From NCBI GenBank assembly GCA_020796225.1, contig CM036759.1:124001-188000 (forward strand): a DNA stretch of 64,000 nucleotides. Direction: 5' to 3'. The position numbers were made by a program, and so were the translations under genes. Of this stretch, positions 54,081 through 64,000 are shown one piece after another (within the stretch, counting starts at the first letter, position 1; every line of letters begins with the position of its first letter). The stretch is from Arion vulgaris. Its lineage: Eukaryota > Mollusca > Gastropoda > Stylommatophora > Arionidae. Under the pieces are notes generated by a model, which saw only the letters and a program-made list of their open reading frames with translations, was not told the origin of the DNA and did not search any database.

Positions 54081-54636
54081 CTGCAGTCTCATATATGCAG
54101 TCTCGTATCTTCTTGATTATTTCACCTTTTCTTTAACCATTGCCTCACATATCGCTGCTTTGAAATTATTTGACACATCTTCTCAATGCATATCCAACAT
54201 CTTCATTTTCTCCCTCTGCTAACGAATGCTTTAATGGTTGACCAGACATTTCTCTGATGTCATCACTTCTCCACAAGTCGTTCCATGTTGTGTTCATTAT
54301 TCCCTAATATACATATAAATGTGTACAGTTCAAACAATGCACCAATAAATTAATGGTGTCTCTTTTGATATTGAGTCAAAACAACAACAATTACTATCAA
54401 TATTATTAGTTTGTTGTCCACAAATTAACTGAATATAAAATGTAGTAATTTCATGCGTTTCTCTTCATCAAACAGAGTCCAAGGAGCTTATAGTGTCTTT
54501 AATGATAAGAAAAGAATATAAATTATTAGTCTGCTGATATTCTATGCTAGAGTTAGCCAAAACCCGCCCATTGATGTGAGCCAGCCATTATTTAACCTCA
54601 GTCTAAAATGCTAATGAAGATCTGATACGTCTAGAG

Positions 54637-55057
54637 CATAGATTCCCAAACTTTATCGGCCCACCGCCCACTTTGCACAACATAAACTGTGTAACCTCCT
54701 TCACATTATAATAGTTTGCCGGCCCCCATCCATAGATATACATGCTCTATTTTCTCTTTGACATAGAAAAATGATATATATTTCTGTCCTGCATGGTCAA
54801 TTTTCAAATGATTATATACATGAAATAGAAAATTGACTTTAAAAATGGATCTTGTAAGACGGGCATAAGATGAATTTAAATGCAGAATTCAAATTTTAAA
54901 TGATTATTCAATCGCAAAATCACGAAAATAATTTATTTAAAATATTTATTAGTAATTTTCTTTAATGACCACCGAACCCTAATCGCCTGAACACCAATCG
55001 CCCCTCTAGAACAGTTCAGCGCCCACTGGGAGGTACGGCCAACTTTGGGAAACGCTG
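54637..55057. mobile_element. hAT MITE with perfect 8-bp TSD
   Basis: 421 bp with ends CATAGATTCCCAAACTTT and CCAACTTTGGGAAACGCTG, an imperfect inverted pair. The perfect octamer GTCTAGAG borders both sides (54629-54636 and 55058-55065). CGCCCAC / GGCGCCCACTGGG blocks lie just inside. No coding capacity. Confidence 0.85.
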
Positions 55058-55065
55058 GTCTAGAG

Positions 55066-55760
55066 GGATGGATTTCCAAAAGTCATGCTGTTTTTGGTAC
55101 TACTTCAGAATACAAACCGTATTTTAAAAAAAAGCATGCATAAGCCAAGCCTATGCGAGTCTGTGGACCGCTGAGACATAAATATATGATGTAATGCGAA
55201 AATATAAAACAGATTGTAACGGGTGATTCAAACAATGGTAGCTAATGTAGAGCACACGAAGGAAAAATAGAAGAAAAACATGTCTATCACTTAAAATGTT
55301 TAGAAACATTGTCCATTGTGTGTTATTATACAATAATTATTACTGAAGAAGGAAATAACTCAACAAATTAAGGAACGCGTTAGTGTAATCAGTGCACTCT
55401 CAACTTATACGCGTGGTTGGGGTTACATTTTACTGTTTAAGATTATTTTTTTTTACAGTAATGGCTCTAAGATAGATCCAGCCTTAATTGTGCACCTGGA
55501 ATGAACTGGGAAGCAAAGATTGCCGCTGTAATAATGATTACTTCATCCGTCGTATGCTGATGGTAATTCAAAAATGCAGGTCTAACCCCGCATATTCCAA
55601 TATAACTATTAGTATGAAAAATGTGTGTCTTACTTTTGTCATTAACATACACACATTTGAGATATTTTGAAATAAGTCTAGAGGAATATAAATGATTCAG
55701 CAAATATTCTTGTCAAATACCTTAGAAATAAAAGAGCATTGAAAAAAGCATTGCATCATT
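55066..55760. other. Intron 1 sequence of copy B
   Basis: AT-rich, no gene recognised. Confidence 0.4.
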
Positions 55761-55930
55761 AAAATAAAATTGAATTGGGCAAGTATGTCTTTGCTAGACA
55801 CATATCCGATGTGCAACAGATGGAAAGGAAAACAAATGGGTGTTCAACGGAAACTGGAAAGGGAATTGAAAGAATGTGGGAACTAATTGATAGAATGTAA
55901 GAAGGACAGAAACAGTAATCTATTTGTTTC
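55760..55930 (+). pseudogene. LINE tail in copy B intron 1
   Basis: Counterpart of 29780-29970. The reading IELGKYVFARHISDVQQMER followed by KTNGCSTETGKGIERMWEL is an RT-tail scrap. It is directly followed by the RNase H LINE, as in copy A. Confidence 0.55.
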
Positions 55931-55939
55931 AAATATTCG

Positions 55940-57190
55940 TTATTGGTTACTAAACTGACGTCATTGCACTCCGGGCAGACCCATAGGTGCTCAGTCTCCC
56001 GCAACAGATATCGAAGAGTAGGCATACTGATGGTTCCCTGGCTCGCTGATTAAACACACCTCTCACTCTGCCTCTCAGCATCCAGTTCGACTTGTATAAC
56101 GATAACTCCAAACTGCCTAACTCGCTTGATCGATTCAACATCGATTTTAGTGTCCTCATACAACAGACAGTCGCAAAGAGACCGAAGAATATCCCCTTAT
56201 CCATCTTCAACTCCCCAACAATCGATGCTGTTGATGAAAGCCTGGCAGCTCTCTCATTACCGTAAACACCCTCATGCCCAGGACAGTATATCCACGTAAC
56301 ACTCTGGAGGTTAGAAACTTCTATAGACGACATCCACTAATACCGAAATCTGCTCTTCTGGATCTTGTGAAGCATCGACTGGAGTCAGATACAACAACGG
56401 CCCCAGTAAATGCAGTCCAATGGATCCAATGGAGGGCAGCAGTAACGGCCTCAACCTCCATCCTCATAATAGAAGTAGTTGTCATGTATGCCCCACTTCG
56501 CTCTGCAACAACCCTACCATGCGCATTTTCCAAGAAACCCCAGCCAGATTTCTCGCCACGTCGAATCGACCCATCGGTATATACAACAACATCATCATCC
56601 CTTGCACTATCTTCTATCAGCGGCTTAACTACGAGATCAGCCTTCATGTTGCCCCAATCTCTACATTCTCTTCCAAGAGTAATGATAACGTTGAGATAGT
56701 TGGTCATGCTACCATCTGTTGGAATCCATTCTTCCCTTTTGGTAGGGTCGCAACCGTAGTCACCTGGTCAATTGTTCTCTCAGCATGAGCCATCCATGAC
56801 ATGCCACGCTTGATTATCATGCCCTTAACATCATTAGTGTCCTTGTGAAGTGGATGTCTCTTATCCGCAGTAACCCGCATATATGCCTTGGTTTGGGCGA
56901 TTGCATGACGGAAGCGTAGTGACAGGAGGCCAAGCATATATCTCATCTTCACAATGGGGGTATCTCTAATGCAGCCTAGGACTATACGCATACCTTCATT
57001 CTGAACCCGTTCGAGTCGTTCACATTGTGATCTTGATATCATAAGAATGCCGAGTCCGTAATCTACCACGGACATAATCAGTCGATCGAACAAAAGGACA
57101 AGTAGTCTCTGCTCAAGGTGGGCGGCTACCATAATTTTGAAAGCCGCAAGACCACGCTTGCAACGTTGTATCTTCTGTTCAACATGGTGT
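55940..57190 (-). mobile_element. RNase H LINE in intron 1 of copy B
   Basis: From its truncated 5' end (57190) on the minus strand: VAAHLEQRLLVLLFDRLIMS, VVDYGLGILMISRSQCERLE and RVQNEGMRIVLGC (RT tail). Then VVVYTDGSIRRGEKSGWGFL (first Asp), SIMRMEVEAVTAALHWIHWT (Glu), VVVSDSSRCFTRSRRADFG (Asp) and TWIYCPGHEGVYGNERAARL (His). The end GGTTACTAAACTG in complement follows. It is one of the most complete RNase H copies, split in three frames. The same insertion is shorter in copy A. Confidence 0.85.
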
Positions 57191-57318
57191 TTTAAATACG
57201 AAACAACGGCACATGTTGATGAGAAGAGAGATTACAAACAAATAGTAAACGCTTAATTAATATATGAAACAAACAACACACATTAATGATAGTCAAATAT
57301 TAGCAATATAATATTTAC

Positions 57319-57494
57319 CTAAAAGACTGATGTTCACTGAATCTTTGAAACCTTGTTTCACAAAACAGATAATGTTGATAATGTTTGTAACGATACCAAA
57401 TATATTTAATATCTGACACAGTATACTATAGCTGACCCATGTAAAAATCAGTATTGCTTGATCACTTGTTCCGAAAATGATTTCAAAAAGTCAT
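57319..57494 (-). pseudogene. Receptor copy B exon 1 remnant
   Basis: It reads SDQAILIFTWVSYSILCQIL, then NIFGIVTNIINIICFVKQGF and KDSVNISLLG|GTAAAT, nearly identical to copy A exon 1, with the donor kept. Two bases are missing just after the ATG at 57494, so the start is out of frame with TM1. It lies 26.6 kb from exon 1 of copy A, and exon 3 shows the same distance. Confidence 0.85.
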
Positions 57495-58800
57495 TTTATG
57501 ATCTGAATCTATTCCACCTTCCTTCAAATGCAATGATGTCACTTCATACAGTTTTCTTTAATAACATAAAACAATCTTAATTAATTTAATTGAACATTTT
57601 GTCTAGAACCCGAAGCAAAAAATTGTTTGATTTTTAAAAAATAATAATATTGTTTTATTTGATTTCTAAATTGAAAAAAAGAAAATTGATCAAAAAACAG
57701 AAGAAAATGAAATATTTTTGTGTCCTGTAACAAGGAGAAAGAGGTATGGAATAATTTCAAATTATAATAGTGGGTTTTAATTTGAAAAGAAACGAAGGCA
57801 TTTACTGTTACGGGTAGACCCCTATCAAAAATAGGGATCAAAAATTTCAAGCAAACTTAGAAATCATTTGTTATCATATAGACAAAAACATGCATTGATT
57901 TTGGGAACCAGAACTCATCATTTATTACCATCTAAATCTCCATTTTTAAGTCCCATGTTATCTCCCTGTATATTTATACTTTTTCTTTCCCTTTTTGACT
58001 GTGAATTAAATATATTTAATTCATCCCCCCCATTAGCCTTATTTATGATGATTTTTTGAGTAACTTGAAAAATATATAACACTTGTTACTAATAAACATG
58101 TTTATAAATACACAACCATGTAATCTTGTCAAATCGATTTTTTTAAATTACTTTCCCATGAATTGATACGACCCAAAAACCACAATCACACGCGCGCACA
58201 CCCCCCAAAAACCTTTTATGAACCGTTCAAACGCGTTATTGTCAATGTGTGTTTCTATAATTGATTGTTCTACTTGATGTTCTGATTTTAAATTTAAAAC
58301 CGATCTTTTAGTTATCTAAGAAAAATTATTGTTTTGTCAAGTACAATCAAAACTTATTCGTTCTTTTTGTTCTGAATACATTGACATCTAAAAAAATTGC
58401 TTTGTCATTGTTTTGATTCGGTTAATGTCAAAATAGCGACTAGAAATAATTTAGACAAAAAATGACAAGGTTTTGAAATCTTGATCATTTTTAGTAGTAA
58501 TGAAGGTATCAAATTTGGTTTTATAATATGATTATAACATAAATATAGATGATATGAGGAGAAAAGGGTCTTAAAATCAGCCAATACAAAACATAATTAC
58601 AACAGAGCAACGGAAATGAAAAATTGATTTTTGAGTTTTAATTAACAAAAAGTAAAATAAAAGTCAACTTCCGAATCATGATAGAAAAAAAAGAATTACG
58701 CAAAGAATTTAATTTAACATTTAAAAGGGATAAGGTAATCTATAGTTTATAAAGAAACGGATGCGTCATTTGGATGACTGAAACATTCAAAAAGATCATC
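57495..58800. other. Receptor copy B 5' flank, paralogous to 31060-32500
   Basis: It shares ordered landmarks with the copy A flank but lacks the SINE there. Homopolymer runs become longer from about 57600, the first sign of lower sequence quality. Confidence 0.65.
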
Positions 58801-61800
58801 AATTTGCGTTGTTAAACGTTTAATAACTGTTATCTAAAAAAAACCGTTAATTGCATATAATTTAAGGACTTTTGCGTTCAACCTGAGAAGGAAAAGGTAG
58901 CCTTCCCCTCCCCCCATTGACCAGACAGTTTGTTTGTTAAGGGGATTCCCTCTTCCCGAGGACCCCTTTCAACCAAGGCAACCTTTATTTTATATCAGGG
59001 GGAGGCCAACAAACATAAAAAAATAAAATTAACTCCTTCGAAACCCAAGAAGAGACCAGACAGTTTAAGGGGTTTAATACTTTATTAAGACGGATTCGAA
59101 TTAAATATCATGTTTCAAAAAAGAAAGAGGGCCCTTGACGAATTGACGTAGAAAAAAACCAAGGTGTAGGAGGCGTAGCCTTTTTTTCGAACCTGAGCCT
59201 CACGTGGGGTCAGGAAAATATGTGAGGCAAAAAAATTTTTAAAAAGGGCCCTAGTAGCGCCAAAAATTTTTTCGCCCTTTTTCTGAGGTCCATCTCATAG
59301 GCGTAGTAACGATAAAAGGAAAAAATAAACAATGGAAGGACAGAGTATGTTAATGTTCCCCGTTATAAACCTAAAAAGATAAAAAAAATTAATTAACCCT
59401 GTTTGTTCGCATATCTATGTCCCCATTTTTGGAAAAATCTTAAAATCAAAGAACCACACTGGAAAAAAAGGACAGGGCTGTCGCGGGACATTGTATACCA
59501 AATTGCAAGATGGGACTTTTTGGATACTAACACACAAAAAAGAGAATATGAAGGATTTAAAATAGTCGGTGTTTTATACAACCCGCCCCCCCTTCAACCA
59601 CCACGCCCCCAAACCCTGAACACAACAATGGGGAGGACAAAATACATCTGCCCGATTTATAAAATTTTTTACATTCGGGGAACAGAATTTGAGTCGGGCT
59701 GAATAATTGGTGAGTATTTTTACCCCTATAATTGTTTAAATTTCGCACAATTCAAATTTCTAAATTAAATAAACCTTTGACCTTGTTTATTCGCCGAATC
59801 AAATTGTTTTATCTTAACCCCTTGTCCAAACCCCTATAATTGTCTACAACCCAAAAAGTCAAAGTTTTATTAAACTTCGTTCAGCCTTTGGCCTATCGCC
59901 TATTTTGTTTAATTTCTCTTTCAAAATTGCCCCACTTCAATCAACCTTTGGGTAACGCTACCCACACCGTCTCCCCATTTCTTTTGATCAGCTTCAATCA
60001 ACTTTGTGGATTGCACCACCCTTTTGGTTGTTCCCCCGCAGTTAAATTTTATCATCTTAATCAACCGAATTTTTGACCAATCCTGTGTTCACTCTTCCAA
60101 AGCGTCTGGCGACCCCGGGGGACAGGACCCGAATTTCAAGGGAACATTGTTATCACACGGGTTTCCCCTACGCCCTTCACCCCCTGGTTTGGGAAACCCA
60201 ATTATTACATAGAGCAAGTTTTCTGGGGGGTTCTACGATACTTTTGGGACTATTGGGATGCTATTGTGATGATGTATGCGTCATTGAGGTCAGGTAAGTA
60301 TTTTTTACGTCCGTTTATTCCACGGCGTTGACTTTTCCCCAAATTTTTTGTCCATATACAGCCATTCATTTTTCTATGACTTTATACTAACCTACTGTTT
60401 GATTGTTTTGCGAGATATTCATTATTGAACATTGTACTTTTTGTAGAATATTTTTTTATTATATTTCAAAATTGGGGATATAATTTTCTAGCAAAGGGCA
60501 AAATCTTGGTTTATGTTAAGGGACCTTCGGAAACCCTTTTCATGCTGCCTTTTGGGACCGGCGATTCGCGATATGCGGCCGGATTTCGGCCAGTCTCATT
60601 TATTTTTCCCCCGCCCAAAAGCGAACATTGGGAATTGGGGGTCGCGATGGTCCTTCAATGGAGGAATTTACCTGGGACATTAAGATGGGATTTTTGGGCC
60701 CTGGGGGGCCAAGATAAATTGACGTGCCCTGGCCACGTTGGTTTCTATTCGCAGCAAACCCAAAATACAGATGTTCTCTGTGCAGGCCCCGGAAAAGCGG
60801 GTTTGGGGCTCATGGGGTGTATGGTGACATGGGTCACCCCAGATTCCCCTTTCCCGTTCTATGTGTTTCAGGACCGGGAGTCTTTCGAGTCCCACACCCA
60901 GATCTTTGCCCAGCGGCGGAGGGTCCCAAGTACACACGTGTCCTGGAGATCATTTTATAGCGTCCTTGAGTAATCGGTTATGCGCTTACTTTGATGGAAA
61001 GGTGGGGGGTACACCTGAAACCCCCTTTTCATTGCCCAATCCCCTTTGCGGTGGGGCCCAACCCCACCCCCCGGGGGGGTTTGGCTGGATGGGATCGCAA
61101 ATGCGGCTACCCCAACGTTGCATGGGCGACCTGAGGCCAAGGTAACATGGAGTGGGGGAAGGGGAGTCCCCCCGGGTACCATCAGAGCTTCCGTAATCGC
61201 CCCATTACCTATTTCCCGCTTTCAAGGTGCTACTGGGGGCGGGTTTTCACCCGCCTGCCAGATGTGGTCAAGGGGGACATAGTGGGATGATAGATTCCTT
61301 TTTTAAATGGCCACTGGGTGTCCAGGGCGGGGCCCCGGGCCCAACGCGGGTGGGGCCCATTAATAAAGAGGTTTACGGTCCCCATGTTTTTCAATGTCTC
61401 ATCGATACAGGTTCCAGGTGTCTGCAATGAACGAAAATTTTTTAAAAATATTTTCCCCCAAAAAGCGAATGGTGAAAATTGGGGTGCAGTTGACGCGTAA
61501 GGGTCTTAAATCCAATATAAATTTTATCATTCCAATATCGTACTATATAGTACTTACCTTCATTGTGCGTTTTATGTCTTTGGATTGCACCGGGCTCGTT
61601 ATCAGGTCATATTGGTACAAAACCCCTTCGGTTGGGGTTGTTTAAACCCTGATCCCCCGGGTAAAAACGGTTCCGAAAGGACCAGGCCAGATCCCCCCCG
61701 GGCCCTTTTATTTGGTCCGCAAAGGGAGAAATGACCCAGGCGAGTTAAAAAGGGGGGGGTTTTGGGGTCAAAAAAGGTGGGTCACCAGGTCTTTTTAATC

Positions 61801-62999
61801 TAATCATCATTGACCAAAATATTGTGTGTTGTAACCGATCCATTTCCCGGGGGAAAAAATGTGCTTTTCGATATTGAATCCACAATATATATACTGTCAA
61901 ACGGGTCAGGGGGGGAAATTTTGTGGCCCAGAGCGATCAAAAATTTAATTTTTAATGGCAACTTCGGTGGAGTGCTCGGTCTGGAAAAGATGACGTTACG
62001 TCGGTTTGCTCTCCAATATGCACAAAGTTTTAATCGGATAATAATGGTCCCATAAAAAAAGGAAATTGTTGTCTCTTTAGAGAAAATATGACGATTTTTT
62101 TTTCATATGGGTTTTTGATTTTGGGATTGCCCCCAAACGACACCAGATCCTTTTAACTCAAGATGCTCCCCCTTAAAACCCGTTAGGGTCCTCCGGCGTT
62201 TACCCCAGGTGAAAAACCAACGCTGATTTTTAAAAACGGTCATCGGGAAGGTCAGCCCGGGGCTATGGTATTGGTAAAAAAAAGAATGGATTTTTACCCT
62301 ATGCGTCGATTACCTAGCGAATAGAACGATTTGGATGATATCCCCCGTTCGTATTGAGGATCCGGGACCATTAAAGGGACCCAAATTGTTTCCCCCCCGA
62401 TTTAACAAGTGGATATTATCAGGTCGCTTGCATGAAGACAATATAAAACCCCTTTTTGCACCCTTCGGTCTGTAGGATATTTTGGGTTTCCCCCCAATCC
62501 CATGGGTTTCCAGAGATTAATGAAAACCCCCGGGGATTTTTTTTTAATCTCTGTTGGTATTTTTAGATGAATTTTAAATTTTTTGGCAATTTTGATGCCC
62601 TTTTGTTCGTTTGGGGAAATGATTTGAAAAGAATAAGAGGGAAGGATAAAAATTAACCCTGAAAAATGTGTCTTCTGAAAAACCCAAAAGGGGATTTTTG
62701 GGGTCCCCTATTTCGATGGGTTTGAAACCCAAACCCCAAAAAAGTTTGTCCATTCAGCAACGTAGTCCACCCCCCCAATAAAACAAGTGAAAACCCTTTT
62801 TGGGTCCCCTATTATCGGAAATTGATTCCAAATTTTTCCCATTTGGCTAAACCTTTGTTGACTTAGTAAACGAAAGTACATTCTGACTGCCCGGAAGACC
62901 AAAACAGGGGAGCCCAAGGCAACGGTTGTTTTTAGATGGAGCAGTGAATGCGAAATTTCCCTTTTGGGAATTATTAAATTGCCCTTTTTGCCCCTTTTT

Positions 63000-63200
63000 G
63001 GGGCAATATAGTGGATAGATTGAAGCCGTGGGGTATTTTTGGGTAAACCCTGCCCAAAGGCTGGTGGTCGGGCAGCCCCCGCAATGTGCGTGAATTTTTT
63101 TCCCCGACCGCGACTTTTTCAGGTCGCCGCCTCAACTGGGACCAGACATGCTCTGGGAAAGTAAAGGCGGCCGGCGTGATGCTGACCACACCCCCCATCG
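63000..63200 (+). mobile_element. Possible SINE of the 28366 family
   Basis: CTCAACTGGGACCAGACATG, CTCTGGGAAAGTAAAGGCG and GCCGGCGTGATG parallel the body at 28470-28520. The head is distorted (AATATAGTGGATAG as a possible A box). Low sequence quality limits the call. Confidence 0.4.
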
Positions 63201-63534
63201 TGTGCCGACGGTCAATGAAAAATACGGGCCTAACACTGTATTGCCCTATATACCACGAGGTAAAAGGGGTTTCCCTTTCATTTTTTTATAGTGGATAGAG
63301 ACTGCAGTAAAACTTGGAAAATATCTCTTTCCCTTTGTTATCTCGTGCCTTCTTATATATATGGGTTTGTCCATATATGTGAATTTTTCCATATATTGTT
63401 TTTTTTCTTTTTTTTCCATTTCCCGGTTTTGTGTTGCATCATTTCTTGTTCGTTTTTTTCCCCAGATTTTCATTAGATGGTTTTATTTTTCCCAAATTTA
63501 ATGTCCATATGTAGTGTTCCCAAAATTGTCATTC

Positions 63535-63650
63535 TTGTTGTATTTTTGCTTGATAAAGGCCTTTGGTCGAAACGTTGCTGTTTATTGTCACTGTTTCTGT
63601 ATTTTGTAAAGCATAGTATTTTTGTTTTACGTGTTTAGTGATTTTTTGGC
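63535..63650 (+). mobile_element. Interspersed repeat IR-2, second copy
   Basis: It matches 53940-54080 in order and spacing, with longer T runs. Confidence 0.6.
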
Positions 63651-64000
63651 ATTATTACGTTCAGTATTTTTTCTGGGCGTCGTGGTTTGGGGATAGTGCC
63701 CCGGTTTTTAACCTCGCGTTCTGAGTTGAATACGCCGGAATTTGGTTAAATTTTTCCGCGAATTTTACAGAAGGGCGATGGCCCCCCCGTTCATAAAACA
63801 GGAAAACCAGAAAGAATAATGTTAAAAACAAAAAACAAGAAAAAGTGGGATTTATTGCAAAGTCATGAAAAGGAAAACAATTTTTTAACTTTTTTTTGGG
63901 ATTGCTTTCGGGGTGGTTCCATCGTCCTTTGTAAAATCCAATGACAAATTTACAACCGTGTTCGGCGTGATTCGAACCCCAAGTCGGGGTTAATATCCCG

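Larger units (their letters stand above)
58850..64000. other. Homopolymer-rich, probably uncorrected sequence
   Basis: G, C, A and T runs of four to nine bases are far denser than anywhere else in the window (for example near 61080, 61740 and 62380), and local GC is higher. Frames such as 60425-60973 (182 codons) have no recognised motif and may be artefacts of the distorted sequence. Traces of known repeats remain: a SINE-like body near 63131 and IR-2 at 63535. Near the end GATTCGAACCCC, a B-box complement, occurs at about 63970. Confidence 0.65.

Noticed and set aside
60425..60973. 182-codon plus frame
   Set aside because: It lies in the homopolymer-rich low-quality region, has no recognisable motif, and opposing frames are open too.
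63960..64000. tRNA gene at the right edge
   Set aside because: Only a B-box-like stretch is visible at the window end in poor sequence. No cloverleaf can be traced.

Overview
This is a eukaryotic, AT-rich, repeat-saturated window, most likely from a gastropod mollusc (probably a heterobranch). I base that on three exons of a rhodopsin-like chemosensory receptor of the kind expanded in Aplysia and Biomphalaria, on an 18S rRNA 5' end with the molluscan-type TCGAGGTTC, and on the mix of endonuclease/reverse-transcriptase LINEs, hAT transposons and tRNA-derived SINEs. No intact host gene is visible. Most open frames are transposon remnants or shadows of tandem repeats.

Layout. 1-13 kb is dominated by unrelated minisatellites (periods 64, 54, 21, 46, 60 and 67 bp), a hAT transposon with cargo (1828-5078), a tRNA SINE and fold-back elements. 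A LINE has inserted into the 60-bp array. 13.5-16.8 kb holds a plausible exon of an unknown gene (minus strand) and an internally deleted LINE between two identical 194-bp direct repeats. 17.1-20.4 kb is a hAT transposon with a perfect 8-bp target duplication, inserted into a LINE. Its transposase gene has been blown up by a 53-bp minisatellite made from its own coding sequence.

23.3-30.9 kb is a three-exon chemosensory receptor gene (copy A, minus strand) with clean splice sites but a stop and two frame breaks, its introns filled with LINE ends. 32.7-38.3 kb is a chimera: rDNA external transcribed spacer plus the first 117 nt of 18S rRNA joined to an RNase H-bearing LINE with a monomer-repeat 5' UTR. 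39-46 kb holds an LTR-like fragment, a hAT MITE and a decayed LINE. 46.3-49.8 kb is a decayed hAT element with a ZBED/SCAND3-like transposase.

49.9-57.5 kb is copy B of the receptor, 26.6 kb from copy A. Exons 1 and 3 remain as pseudo-exons and exon 2 is missing. The same RNase H LINE lies in intron 1 of both copies, so the insertion predates the duplication. A SINE upstream of A is absent from B and probably postdates it. From about 58.8 kb to the end the sequence is full of long G, C, A and T homopolymers and reads like uncorrected long-read consensus, so little there can be trusted.

The LINEs fall into two visible groups. One is an RNase H group with C-terminal cysteine motifs and, in one subgroup, an AACTA-type tail. 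The other is an endonuclease/RT group of the kind databases often label craniofacial development protein 2-like. Family names rest on motif recognition only; no search was run.
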